A stretch of 64,000 nt of DNA, taken from the NCBI GenBank assembly GCA_964019335.1, contig OZ025697.1, positions 310,001 to 374,000 of the forward strand, given 5' to 3'. The translations under genes and the position numbers were made by a program. Origin of the DNA: Diplonema japonicum (Eukaryota > Euglenozoa > Diplonemea > Diplonemida > Diplonemidae). Positions 24,301 to 37,952 of the stretch are shown piece after piece (the first letter of the stretch is position 1; the number at the start of each line of letters is the position of its first letter). The notes under the pieces were generated by a model. The model searched no databases, had not been told where the DNA came from, and was given only the letters and a program-made list of their open reading frames with translations.

Positions 24301-27300
24301 AGAGGGTGCCCTGCATCACGGCAGCAAGACTTACAAGATTCGATATCAGGGAAGAGATCTAAAGTGTCGATGAGTGTGTCGCTTACAGCAAAACACCCTT
24401 CGGGAATGAGACCCGAGCCAGAGTAAGTGGTTCCCTTCGGGGCACCCTTCGTGGTGGCAAGGCCGGAAGCTATTGGTGCGATTCCTAGGTTGGCGCCTGA
24501 ACAGGGAATCAACCCCACGATGCCAGTCGTACTGCCGACCTCATTGACGGTTTCAGTGTTGCCAGAGCTATCGTATATCTCGCAGAACATGTGGCGGAAG
24601 TTCCACATCATGCACCTGTGGTCCACATCACACTGTTTCTTGCACGACTCCCACGAAGTGGCCCCGTTCAGCGCCACCATTTGTGTCTCAGGTGTCACCT
24701 TTCTGTACATGTTCCTCTGCACACCGCAGTACGCGATGTTGTTGTGCTCGTCGTAAAGATCAACGCTCGTCCCGAACACCTCACCCGCGTTCAAAGTTGA
24801 AGGCTGCTCGGAGGCTATCCACTTGCACGGTCTGTTGGGCACAATGTTGATAGCAATTTCTTTTGAATCACTGCATGCCACGACAGTACCGATAGCTGTG
24901 TGGACCACCTTTATCCACACAGTGGAAGGGGCAACCGTGACGTTGAAAGCCCCCTGCGACATGTCGAAAGTAGCCCCAAGCGTAGTGCTGCCGTCGGGCA
25001 ACGTCACATCCTTCACGTCGACCGTGATTGTCATGGCGCCAACAATGCCTGGGACCTGCCTTGAAACCACAAGCTGTACTTGATAATTACGAAGTGCTGC
25101 AATCTGATCAGCATTCAAAGCCTCGCCGTGCTTTGTGAGCGCGACCTTGATGTCGCCCACAGAGTGGATCGACGGGTATGCGTGTGTGTGTCCGGAGCCA
25201 GGGAAGTTTTCCCCAACAAGAACAGCACGATTCTTGGGGACTTCGATGTCGATCTGGCACAGCATGCAGTTGATGGGCGTTAGCTGTGTTGCGATCTCTG
25301 GCTTGGACTTGCAGCTCATCACGGTCTCAAGTGTCACCTGCAGAGTCCTCACATCCAAGCCGCCGTACAGCGTGAACTGATCGAACTCCACACGGCCGTT
25401 CAGAAGCGGCATGTTCAAGGAGCCTTCGATCGCAATGCCGTACGGGTCAAGCTGTTTGCCTGAAAGTGTACTACCCGCGACATCTGCTGAAATGAGTCTC
25501 TCAGTGGGGTCCGGAAGAGCAATGGTAAAGACATTCCTCGACACAGTGTTGTCACTGCCCGCCCAACGATTCACGACCATCTCCTCGTCCCCGCTCCATC
25601 CCCCGAAGAAGTACGCAGTGTTGGCCACCACAACATGCGGAGTCGTTGCCATGAATGACCTGCCGCCTGGTGCAAGGCTGTACGAAGTGGTGGACGGGAT
25701 AAGAGTGCCGGACAGGTGCTTGTCGTGAACGACCCATTTCTTTGCGGGGATGTCGTAGATCCCCACAGAGGAGCTCAGCTTGGCTGGGTCATAGCCATCT
25801 TTAGTGGACCCGCCGAATGTTACAATGCGCCCAAAGTGGTCGTCATAAGCCATACCGGAAGCTCCGGGTAGCGGGCTTGCCATGCTGCTCCAAGAATCCG
25901 GCTCCGACAGTGAAATCGAATATATCATCTCTTGGGGCTCGCCATCTGCCTTTAAGCCGCCCAGAACGTACATTGTGGCATCCCTCACAAGGGAAGTTGC
26001 TGCATGCAGTGGAGGTGGTTGGTTCTTCGGGTCCAATTTTTTCCACTCTGGAAGCACCGACGTATCGTTGCGGATGATGCCGTCGATATCCAGTACCCAC
26101 AGGTCGTTCTGTGGTCCCTTTTCGTTAGCCCCGCCGAAGACAAACAACTTGTTTTCGTGCACTTGAGCGGTTGCGAAGACGAGCTTGGGTGCATTCTTCG
26201 TAGGAAACATCCTGTGGTGATTCCAAGGTTCCACATTGAACGAGTATCCCGCATCCCACTTCATCAGCACTCTGTCAACCATAGCCACAATGTACAGGTC
26301 GCCGAGGAAGCCGACCCTTGACATTCCTCCAAAGATTAGCATTTTGTCATCGACAGTGGTTGCGGCATGCCCATACCTTGGGCTGATGCACCCGTCGCAC
26401 GGTTGGCTATAGTGGTGCGCCGCATTGCATTGTGGGCAGGCGCTATTAGAGTCAGGGCCCTGCAGCACCTCACGCCATATTTGATAATGTGTGCTGTACC
26501 ACCACAGCTTGTCCGACGCCCCAAGAGGTGCCCTGTCATGGGGTGCCTCACCTGGACCAGGACCTGTCGACGTACCACCAAACACCAAGAAGCTCGTCTT
26601 CCTCAGGGCATGGATATCCACTACCTGCTCTGCATCTCCGCGTAGCACCGTTGCTCTGGAGGGTTCGGCTTCATACCGTTTGAACACGACTTTTTCTGCC
26701 GCCGTAGGTGTCAAGTACTCGAGGACCTCCTCCGCTACGAAACTGCCCCCTTCACGTATAACGGAGTAGCCGTATAAAGGACCGGGGTTTGTTCTCCTCT
26801 CATCGGACGTGCAAATGCCAGTCAGAGCGGTTACCGTCCACTTGCAACGCGCCTTCGTGCAAAGGGCTTCGTTCGTAATGGCGCCACATGTCTGCTCTGT
26901 CCATGCCAATGACACACTTGACGTGCTGCTTGCTATTCTAAGGCTGAAAGTGCAGTCAGGTGCTGACGTTAGCTTGTTCCCAGCTTTGTCAGACACGCTG
27001 ACAAAGACGCTCTGTGCTTCGGTGTGGTTCACGATGCACGTTGCAGGTTGACCCGTTACTGTCATGACCGCAGGCTCGTCGGGCTTAACACATAACACCT
27101 CGCTACGGTCACTGGCTTCCTTTCCGTCGCTCAAAGCATCAGCGCGAAGGCGTATCTGCTCAGCTTTGTCATAATAGATTTTGCTGAATGTTGCAACGCC
27201 ATTCACGGTGATAGCCTTTGTGGTACCGTGGAGAGACCCCGTTGCTCGCGGGTCGAAAGCAGCTGGAAGGATATTCACCACGATGTCATCCCTCTCTACC

Positions 27301-30300
27301 AGTGCATTGCCATACTCGTCCAAAGCAGCGACAACTACCGGAACAAGGAAGTACTTATTGACCTCTTCTTCAGTAGGACATTTGGGTTGTTTGACAAATC
27401 GCAGACTGCTGAAGGTACCCGACGAGATGATGATCGGTTCGCAGATGGCGCTAACCCCGTGCAGAGCAGGCAGCCCAGACACAGAGGCACCTAAGACGAT
27501 GGTCTGCGCGACAATGTAATCAAGTGTATCGAAACGTGCCGTGCCCTCCACGACAGGTGCGTTTGCTGACAACGTGCCGCCGCCTGACTCAAGTGTAACG
27601 GTCGCAATGGACTCCGCAGTCCTGTATGCAATGTTCCCAAGAATGTCGGTGACCGCGACGGTCAAGCCGAATGGGCTGCCTGCCTTTGCAGATGTGGTGT
27701 CCAGCTCGCAAGTCAGTTTATCAGCATCGAGAGCATGAACAGATACATGACACGAACCCTTCAGCATCTTGTCATGCAGCAAGGTTTGGCATTTGATAAT
27801 GTACTCGCCCGTCTTTTCCAATATTAGGGCATCGTGTGTCGGTAGCACGGCAGAGCCCTCTTCCCACGACTCGCGAATGATCTGACCTTCGACCTCGCAG
27901 ATTATGCCACCCTCCGAGGCAGTGGCATGGTTCCCGTACTGATCAAGGAGGCTGGCCGCGAAGGAAATACTAGACCCGGCAGGCGCTGCTTTCGGAGGAC
28001 ACATCAGCTCCATGCTGACAGCAGGAGCAGACACGACATGTATGCCGGGACAATCAATGGGCACAGGGTCGTTGTTTGTAGCTCTTGCAAGCCAAGCCTC
28101 CGACGTCAGCGATGGGTCACGTGTTGTGACTTGCAACGTCACGAAGCCGCTACGTGTGAACTTTGCTTTGAATGTGAGGTACCCATTCTGATCAGTCACA
28201 GCTGCATATGACGATGTGAAAGTGTTTGCCTCAGTAACCCATGCATCGTCGATCTTTGGGAGGGGCGTACCATAGGCTATACGCAGATACGCTTTGAACT
28301 GACCACAGCTCGCGTGTCCTGGGCACGCGGGCTTATAGGCACCATTCTCCCACATTTCAATAGCAGCGGAAATTGTGAATTCTGAACCTGCCGTCACCTC
28401 GGTAGGGGCTACTAGACATGTCATGGCAAGCGAGCCGCTGACGACAATGCCCTGCTCGCCTTGGCATTCCGCAGTGATACCAGAGCTACCCTCAAGGATC
28501 ACCCTCAGTGCATTGGAGGCAGGCCTTTCAGCATCATAACTGACCTCTGCAAAGGAAACGATACCGTTCCTGTCGGGCTTGAGACCTGCCGCTGCGTCGT
28601 TCAAGTGGCCTTGACCACCAATGTAGCCTCCTGTGTTGGAGGCTTCTTTAATGGCAACACGGCAATCATCACAATCCGTAATGGGGTTCCCAAACCTGTC
28701 GAACAGCTGTCCGTGGAAAGCTCCCATTGAGCGCTTAAGGGTGGCCCTTGTGGTTTCTGTCTTGCATTCGATACGCGACCAGCTGCTGTGGTCGACGCAG
28801 ATAGTCGGTGATACCGCTTGCGTCAGACCCTGGCCCACTGCTACGATGTCAAAACACTCAGCTTTCTCGTGCGAGAGGCCGCAGAAGGTCGCTGCGCCCT
28901 CCGTCGTAAACAGCTCAGTCGTACCTTGCAAGTCTGTGCAGTTCTTGTCGCATTCTCGAGACTTCCAGTTGATCCCCAACGCTAAATGGAACCCCTTCGT
29001 TGTCAGCGTCCGTCTAGGACGGGTGCCCGCAACTGTGGAATGGTGTGTACCCTCGTGCTTTTCGTCGACACCGGACTCAATCCTTGCGTTCCTTGAGAGG
29101 ACACCGGTAATAAATTTCGAAGTTCTCTCGTCGCCGTTGTACTGTCCCATCAAGGCCCCTGTGACAGAGGCGGGGTAGGGTTCTGCAAGTGGCCGCAACT
29201 CGTTGAAGATGGATCCCGACTGCTGGGTCTGATACCCGTCGCCGGAGCCCCACAACGCAGCTGCCTTAGGGTTGGATGGGTCTACTTTGTTCCCTTCACT
29301 GTCACGTACCTCAACAGAAACACAGAACTCATCGCCCACCTTTAGTGGCGAGCCTTTTTCATCTGGAGAGTTTCCAACTGGCACTGAAGGTGTCGTGATT
29401 GCCAGACAGCAAGCATCACCAGGGAGGACCTCCACCTCCGGTGCTGACGAGGCTGGGATATCAAGACCTTTCACAGCTACCGTGACAACGATGAAATCAG
29501 GAGCAAGGCCGTAGGATAAGGAGTCGAAGGAAGCAAGGCCACCAGAAATGACAGATGTCGTGTCTCCCCTGAGTTTGCTTTTGCCCTTGGTCAAGGTGAG
29601 CATCACCGTGTAGCCGTCTGATGACATGCTGATGAGGTTTCCGTACCGATCCAAGACAGCAGCGACCACTCTGAAGGGGAGTCCGGCCTTTATCACTCGC
29701 TGCCCGTGAACTCTTCCCGTGACCTCGGGGCGGATGCTCGCTGGCGTACCTGACACGACAAATATAGGACCGCACAGCGCTTGTGCAAGCGGCTTCAGCC
29801 CAGTTGCGATCGGGTAGTCAGACGGGAGCTCCTCACCCAGCTCCTTGACCTTCTTGTTGCTCGTAACAGTCACAGTTGTGTCCTCAATGATATTCGGCAC
29901 CGGGAACACGATGCTATCAGATACAAGGCCTTTCGATCTTGCTACCAATATGTACCCATGCTCCTCCGCCTTTGTGATGACAAGTCCTTCAAAACGGACA
30001 GACGTCTCACCAGGGCTGGGCACAGCAGCGGGTGGGGATGACTCCCATGCGGCAATGCAAGGGAGCCCTTTCGTTTTGGGGCATGCATGAAGCGTTATGG
30101 GGTTGGTCCATCCTGAGGCGGAATAGCCGTTTTTGTCCTGCACCTCGACAACCTTGGAGAACTCAACGCCGACACCGATGACGAAGGGGATTGTCTTGCA
30201 GTCCTTGTCAACAAAGGAAAGGGCTGCGGGGGGGCCGCTCATGATGTTCAGCTCAACGATCTCGCTGGACACATTCATGGCACCGGTGTCGTCGACGGAG

Positions 30301-33300
30301 AAGCGGAACCTATACTGCCCTGGGGCTACCAGCCGCACATTAAACGTTACGTTTCCCCTCACTTCATCGTAGTTCATAGTGGTGACGCCCTCCTGTGGGG
30401 GGACCACCTGCTGCATCACAACACGTGAAGTAGAGTTGAAAGGGCAGCCACCATTCCTGCACCACACACCGCGTTCCTGAATGCCCACTGTGAACGACAC
30501 ACTGCCGCCAGACGCAGCAATGAGCGGATACCCTGCGACACCCACATTATACTTTCGGATGTAGACCGTGGTGCTGTGCTTCACGATAGGGTCGTACTGC
30601 AGGCTATGGAGGTCGAGGGCTTGCGTGAGTCGTTCTGAGTGTGACGCAGGGCACCCAAGGATGGAGTCCCAGCTGCGTTGCAGCGAGACGCGAAGGTAGG
30701 TTGCAGTGTCGTTAACGGGGTTGATCTCTGTTGGTGTGTACACAAGGTTAGACTCTACGTACTCCCCATGAACAAAGGCACGGTGCCCAGATTGCGAGAC
30801 AGTTCCCTCAGTGCTACACTCATCGTTCGCGCATAAGGTAATATCCACTTTCTCGTCTGACCATTTCGCAAGGTTCCCATACACATCCAGAGCTTGCACT
30901 GTCACAGGTGGGAACGGCTTCCCGATACCAACGTTTGTGGGCGTGTGCACCATCAGTCTGCTGACTGGACCTGCATGGAAGCACACTAGGTTGGTTGTGG
31001 AAGAGGAGAGGAGACCGGTTGCTACTGCAATTAGTGACAAGCACTCAGCCTTCCGGTACGCGAACGAGTACTCCAGAATAGCCTCGTCCTTGAAATGTGG
31101 TAAAATGCCTATTTCACTGATAGAAGCCGACGAGCCTTTTACCACCTTGATGTCCATCACGCTGGAGCCCTGGCTGCGAGCGTTCTTCGTACAATCCACC
31201 TCGACTTCTGCGAAGTCACATGTGTACACGTTGTTCTTCTCACCGCAAACCTGCTCTTTCCGTAGCTGGGGCACGCACTCCATGTTCCTCTCAGGTGTCC
31301 CTGCGGCCTTCTCGGAGTGGAGCTGCTTGACATCAGCAGTGTTCCCACCCTTGTCCAGCACACCTATGATCAGGGTCATTTTTTGACCCACAGCTGCCTC
31401 TCTGCAAATACTTTGCTCGTTGTTTGATAAACCGCTACAGGCAGACACGTACTCAGGTGCCATGTGCGCCATGCACGGCTGCTTGTTGATCACCAGCTTG
31501 TAAGGCGCCCCAGCATAGATGGTGAACGGCGTGCACGATACAGGAAGAGGGTCGACGGGTACAGATGACACTTGGTACACAGATAGCCACCTCTGGCCGT
31601 TGTTCTGTTTTCCGCACATTGTGTGCTCCGTTCCGGAGCAACGTGAACACGCCTTTGAATTCGCGTTGTAGTAGTAGCCCGCTTTGCACATACAGAAACC
31701 TGCTTCTCCACACTCCATATTGTGGGTGCAGCCTTTCTTGCAAGGTACATTTGTCATCTTCTCACCGCACGACGTTTTGGAGCAAGGATTCTCACAGAAC
31801 AGCTCCTTTACTGGCCCGTACCTAGGTTTGAAAGGTGTATCGCTGCACCAGCACGTAGTAGTTTGTGCACCCGACACTGTGGATCCAAGTGCAAAAATGG
31901 GCTTCCCATGGCTGATGCATTTTTGAAGGCACCAATCGGGTGTCAAGTCAGCGCTGTCTACACCAACTGTTTCGCTGTGAAGGTCGAAGGTCGCTTTGTG
32001 TGCATCGGAGCAACCTTCACACACAGGGACATCCAGGTAGCAGCCCAACTTCTTGTAGTGAGTTGATACTTTGGCACTGCTAATCTGGACTTCAAGGTTT
32101 CCAGCCTTTGTGTGCACGAGACCCTTCCATGACGCCACACCCCCTTCACCGATGGTCGCCGTGAGGGCACCAACAAGAGCACCACTGTGAGACTTCATGC
32201 TGATCTCAAGGGGAAACCCAGTCGCTGGAACCTTGTTGCCATACTCGTCGTGGATCCATGCAGACACGAGGAGCTTCTCCATCGCGATGGCTGAGTTCAG
32301 CGCGTGATTGCATGTGATGCCAGAAGCGATGCTGGGTACCACTTTGGTGGATGCTATAGTGACTCCCGGTGTGGTGCAGAGAGGACATGTGGGACATGAC
32401 ACACAAGTATCACACGTAACGGTTATCCTCGTCTGCCCGGCCTTCAGCAGCTTCGCCTTCAGCGTTGCGAGGCCGTTGCTTGTAGTGGCTGAGATGACGG
32501 GCGTTGTAGAGAAGGTTGAGTCCACCCAAGGATCGATCTTGGCATGGCGTATCTGAACCGTTGCCTTACAGTGTGCAGGGAACCTATTCGTAGGAGCGCT
32601 GCTTGCCATGGTCACGACATAAAGGGCGATCTCTTCGCCTGCTTGAGTGACAGGCGGCAGAGGACTGGGGATTGCAATGCTTGACGGAAGGGATGTAATT
32701 ACCCGTACCAACCTAGTCGTGCTGGCGATAGGGGAAGTTCCTGTAGCTGAAACTACGAAAAGCAGCGATAGGCAAGCTCCATTGTAGCCAGTGGGCCAGT
32801 CGAGCGACACTGCAAGAGGGCTGCCAGTGAGAGTAACTGCAGGGAACACTTCCACTCCAGAGACGCTGCTGCTTCCCCATACAGCGACAAGCTTCGGTTC
32901 TGAGCGACACATTTCATAGACTTCAACACGTGCTGCGATGGACGTAGGGAGGCTCGAGGACACTTCCACTGTAGATGCAGAGATCGTGATTTCATTGAAC
33001 GTGCTTATAATAGGACTGCCGTGAAGGATGCTGTTTTCCAACAGTTCTGCGCTGCCATCGTCTTGTATCGATTTGAATATTGCCAAAGACAGCTTCTGGC
33101 ACGTCGTCCTGATTTTGCAAGACCCTGTGAGGCCAGCACTCTTAGCCACCAGCGCGATCTCCTGAGAATCGCACTCACCGGGGTACCCAATCCCACTATG
33201 TTGGAAGGTGATTCCAGAGAAAGCTGAAACACCGCAACTCGACTGTTCCGAGACCTCGGATGAACTTTTGCATGAAAAGGAACCTGTACCGCTCTGCTTG

Positions 33301-36300
33301 AGGGCAAACACGACACCGCTCTTTTCCCATTCAGAGCTCGTCCCCAAGCCAGTTACCCTAATCACATAGGTGGCACCCTTCGTAACAGCGAGCGATACTT
33401 TTGCTGTCTTGCCATGGGAGCACCCGATGATCTTGCCTGAAGGGGCAGGGGTGAGGAAGTCTTTTAAGGAGACACCATCTAGGCCTGAAAAGGGGCCCAT
33501 CATGTGAAGAGCGAACTCCGGCGCGACAAATCTTGGATCAGAGCCCACTTCCACCACAACGTTTCCGCTGGTCATGGCAACAACGGTGAAGTAGTTGTCC
33601 ATGTCGAAGGTGCTGAACTGACCGTCGCCCTTGTAGCACACGCTGCCAGGGTTCTCTGTCTTCATTTTGCTCGTAAAAAGTACGGAGTTACCGCCACTCA
33701 AGCAGATGGGACGCAGGTCGGAGCCTTCCAACTGCGAGAAGGACAACGCATTATTCGCAGGAAACATGCTGGGTGCATTCATTGACGCACAGCAACACCC
33801 TGGCTTGTTCTCTTCGTACCTCACATCGCAAGCGCATGTACCAATAGAGCGTGCCAGTGGCGTGGAAAACAGACAGCCCGCCTTCTCGCAGTCTGCTTGA
33901 CTTGCACTGTAACTCTTGCACACGGTGTCGTCCGATGACCGAGACGACACGAGCGCAACACCTTGTGCTGTGATGCCGAGGCTCACCACCTGGTCATCAG
34001 CACACACGTTGTTCCCGAAGTTGTCAACGACGCTGAACAGCACCTCCATGTTCTGCGAGTACATGGTGCTGGGTGGGCACGTTCCTACCAAGGCGGTAGG
34101 CTTCCCTGCTTTGATATTCAGTTTCATGACGCCAGCGGTCAAGGGCGAAGACAACGCCCTCAACTGGGCAGTGCCTGTGTGAGTAGGGAGGGTCACTGTC
34201 ATGGTGCACTGGTTGATTTTGTATGATCTGCATGTGCCCACGATCATGGGCGGCGCACCCTCACTGTCAAGAATGACGTCGATCTGCTCCGACCATATCG
34301 AGAAGGCACCGCCGTCGTCCACTGCGTTGACGGTGAATGTGATAGTTTCGCCTGCTTCGAAGCTTCCACCGACGGTGCTGCCCACGCACAGAACGAGTTT
34401 CTTGGGTGGAAGGGTTTCGAAGTCCAGTGTCAAGGGAGCTGTACCAGTCCCTGAGCTTGTCACTGCCGCGTACACCTCTACCTTCGACCTGAGGTAGGAG
34501 CCGCATACGTTGTTCGTGTTGTATGTTAGCACTACCTGCGTGAAGGACGCGATGCCGTCAGCACCCACTGAGGCAGGAAGCGCGCTCAGTGTAGCATCCC
34601 CTGAAGCAGTCAGTACAGCCTCGCTCTCCGCAGCGTACCCACACCAAAAGGGGAGGAACGTGTCGCACGCCATTGCTTGGTACGGGTATGACGCGCTGGC
34701 ATTGAAAGCAATACACTTTCCATCATTGGAAGGGCCGTGGTCTTTCAAACCTGCGCAGCATGGCATTTTGCTGTTCCATTTCGCATTGAAGTGCACAGGC
34801 GAGACCCCGCTGTCCCACTCCACAACCGGCTGGTCCGGCCTGAAATCAGTCACTTGAAGGCCCACCCAGGCTACTCCTCCTGAGCGCTGAATGAGGTCCT
34901 CCATAGCGTCGTCTTCAACAGACATCAGACTACCTCCCCTGGCCCTGCAGATCGCTGAGGCAGTATCGCGGTTTTCTAAAGCAGGTACGTGTTCTGTGCA
35001 TATGCCATGCACGACGCTCCTACTGCTGCTGTCAAGCAACCATGGGCATGATGTTAGGTATTTCTCCTCAAGGCGTGCAGCGTTCAGCCAGTCGTCCATT
35101 ACCTGTGCTGTCAGACTGAACGGCTTCCCGTTCGTAACCGTCTGCTGTTCAGGCTTTTCTACAAAGCTAAACCTCGTTGGTTCACCCACGCTGACGGTGA
35201 TGCTCTGCTTCAGTACGTTGGAGCCCTTCGCCGACCAGATGAGCACCGTAAGTGCAGGCGACTCAGCGCGTGTGTGCTTAATGATGAATGCAGCATAGCC
35301 ATCAACAGTGTGCACGGCATAGGTCTGCTTGCAAGTACCAGAGTCCAGAGCTTCGTCGTTGCCTTCCTCAGCGTAACCGCTAGGGGGCGGTGCGTAGTGG
35401 GTGTGTTTGGTGAAAACGTCGCAAAAGGAAGGCTTGACACTGAGACATGAAGTCATGGCGTTGTAGCGACAAGCAGTAGCATCTGTGCAGATTCCTGTGC
35501 AGTCTCCTGAGCAAGCAGTGCAGGAGGCGTTGTTGGAGCAGTGCGTAAAACAGCTGTCAAGAGTGTTGAAGGTTGCTTGGATCTCGCCTGTGCATGTGCT
35601 GCCCTCCCGTCTTCTGTAGATGCCACTTGAGGCTTCGAATGCTGAGACATCACCAGAAGTGACGCACATCATGACAGGGACGCGCCCTGCGTAGAGGTCC
35701 CCATCGTCGGTTGTCACCTTTACGAAGAGATTTGTCTTCTGACCAGCATCCACTCTGAGAGGCTCCTTTTGTGTGCCATGCGGGGATGCCCAGTGCAGGA
35801 CAGGTGATTTCATTACTACTTTATCAGCGCAGGTAGTCAGTGGGTCAGGGCACTGCACGTTGCCCTGCAGTGTCCCCCCTCCTGTGAAGTAGCCCCAAGG
35901 CACTGGGATGGGCGTATCACCAGGGCCTATCAGCTTCCCCACATCGTCAACACTACAAGTCCGCACCCTGTTCCCAATGGTGATCTGGACGTCCCAAGAG
36001 AGTCCGGTAAAATCCTCGACGCACTGGTAAGGCAAGCAGTGCCCGGACTGTGTGGTCTTTGACCCTTTCATGTGTAGGTCACCAACGAAACAAGCGGAAG
36101 CCTCTGAGGCAATTGAGAACGGGTCACATTGGGCAGCATCACAGTTTTGTTTTAATGGGTTGAGACCGCCGTCCATCTTGCACGACTCTTGCGCATCCGC
36201 TGCACTCCACACCATGCAGTAGTCCATCACAGGGTCTGCACCGTAAGTCATCTGCGCCTCAGATTCGGACTGGAATAAAGGCCTCGTGCTGTCATAGGCG

Positions 36301-37664
36301 GACTTGAGGAGGTACTGAGGGGGGATAGAAGTCTCGAAAGTGTTGGCGTTACAAGAAGCTATGTAGCTGCGGTCAGGAGAGCAACGTTTACAGCCCGAGC
36401 CTCGGAGACATCCAAAGAGGTACTCCTCGTAGCACCCGTAAGTTCCGGAACCTGGCGACTGATGCCACTCCATGCATGACTTCTGGACGAAATCGCACCC
36501 AGCATGCCGCCCATAAGACAAGTACTCTGCGTGGTCGTAGTTTGCAAGGTAGTAACCAGTGTCCATGAGGGCTGCAAGGGTGAAGGCGCTGAGCCTTGCG
36601 TTCTTCTCGACAACGCTGTTCATTATCTCGCCTTTGAGAATCCTCTTCTCCCAGTGGATGCTAATCGTTGTGCTTTTCGAACGGCCGAATGTCCAATCTT
36701 CGAGTTCCACGCCAGGTAGCTCCCAAGCCCCGAAAAGAGGGCAGCTGAAGTGCTGCCTTGCGACATTCATGACGTGAGGGGTGGTTTGCATGGTGAGGCT
36801 GTTCTTGATGGTGTTGTTGACCTCAGGGAAGAAGGACGGAGAGGAGGATTGAGTGGGACGCTCGAAGGATTGGAAGACGCGTTCTACAGAGCGAGGCGTG
36901 AAAGAGGTGTAGTCGGCCGTCCATTGTTTGTAGAACGTGGTCGAGCCTGATGGCCGTGCGAGCGACGGGGTGATCCCGATGGCGTGTATGAGTTCGTGAA
37001 GGATGACCGTTGCTGTGTAAGGAACAGACACCACGTCTTCCAGCACCATAGAGGGGTTGATGTTGACGTGACCGATCACAGGACGGTGCGTGTTCGGAGC
37101 GAAGTTGCAAGGGTACCCAAAGCCGAGTTCCTCGGAGTCTGCTTGCATCGGCGTTGCAGTCACGAACAGTACAAAGTCTGTCACGATCCCGATAGTGTTG
37201 AGCTTGGTGTCCGTTAATGTGTAAGGACTCTTACACCCAACCTTTACAGGAGAGAGGACAGAGATAGTGTCTTCTTGTGATGTCACTTGAAGCACCGTCA
37301 GCATGGGTGTGATTCGCCTCACGGCACGCGACACTGCTTCTTGAAGCCGCAGCTTTTTTGTGTGAGTCAGAACGTCCTCATCCGTACACCGTTGGTTCCC
37401 TCCGTTCAAGGTGCTGACCTCTGCTCCTTGTGCGTTGCATGTGTATGCTGCGTCTTCTATTTTGTAGATCACGTGGATCCTCATAGGGGTTTGTATGCTC
37501 GTGTCGGGTGGTACAATGCTGCCGTGTGTGCCCAGTACCCTTGCCTCCACCTCCTCCGCGGTCCACCATAACCCGCTCTCCACGCCGTGCGTGCTTTGAT
37601 GCAGAACATCAGAGCTCACGCTTCCCGCAGCCGCAACGAGGGCCAGCCACAGTACGGCCCTCAT
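9336..37664 (-). CDS. Giant secreted leishmanolysin-like (M8) multi-domain protein, 9,339 residues, eight exons
   Basis: Exons: 37664-15348, 15305-14145, 14110-14037, 13994-11715, 11680-11501, 11445-10569, 10529-10431, 10367-9336; total 28,020 nt, exactly 9,340 codons. The start MRAVLWLALVAAAGSVSS is a signal peptide. Peptidase M8 (zinc metalloprotease) follows: HELIH near residue 222, a downstream His in TISIHWEK and the Met-turn EIMNSV near 345, so the site looks intact. Then come a C-type lectin domain (~875-1008), a WSC-like Cys module (~1870-1955), a kelch propeller (~3690-4030), a PAN/Apple domain (~4310-4370), a WSC domain (~4865-4955), a LamG/concanavalin-like domain (~6090-6260) and EGF-like modules from ~6780 to the end. 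About 25 copies of an Ig-like repeat with a D-x-x-G-N core lie between. The C-terminal exons carry Cys-rich repeats (CxCPxPxxxC, then CxxDxHCxxxHxC). No membrane segment is seen, so it is probably secreted or bound to the surface. A role in adhesion or prey/matrix digestion is inference. Confidence 0.85.
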
Positions 37665-37759
37665 ATGGCCGCGTGTCCCGTAATTTTCTTTTCTTGTAAC
37701 CACTTTTTCTTTTACCCCTGTTTTTATATGATCTCTCTTTTTTCTTACCCTTTTGTGGG

Positions 37760-37800
37760 CTTTCGAATTAACAAGAAAAAACAAAAAAAATAAATATTGC
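37760..37800 (-). other. Candidate spliced-leader acceptor of the giant gene
   Basis: On the minus strand a T-rich run (TTTATTTTTTTTGTTTTTTC) is followed by AATTCGAAAG, with AG at 37761-37760. It lies 96 bases upstream of the signal-peptide ATG. Further AGs downstream could also serve, so the exact site is uncertain. Confidence 0.35.
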
Positions 37801-37952
37801 GACCGTGTCAGGAACAAAGCAGAAGGAGGGGGATAGTGGTAAGTAATGTGATGATATGAGTTAAAGGGAGGTCTTTGTGAGACACCCTCCCGTTCTAACA
37901 AGAAAAAAAGAGAGAAAAATGCTGTAAAGCAAATCGAAAGCAGGTCCTAGTT

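Noticed and set aside
15330..37901. The 22.6-kb frame as a complete gene of ~7,500 residues
   Set aside because: Its last residues run into a clear 42-nt intron (GTATTG...CTCAG), and the next frame continues in phase with matching domains.
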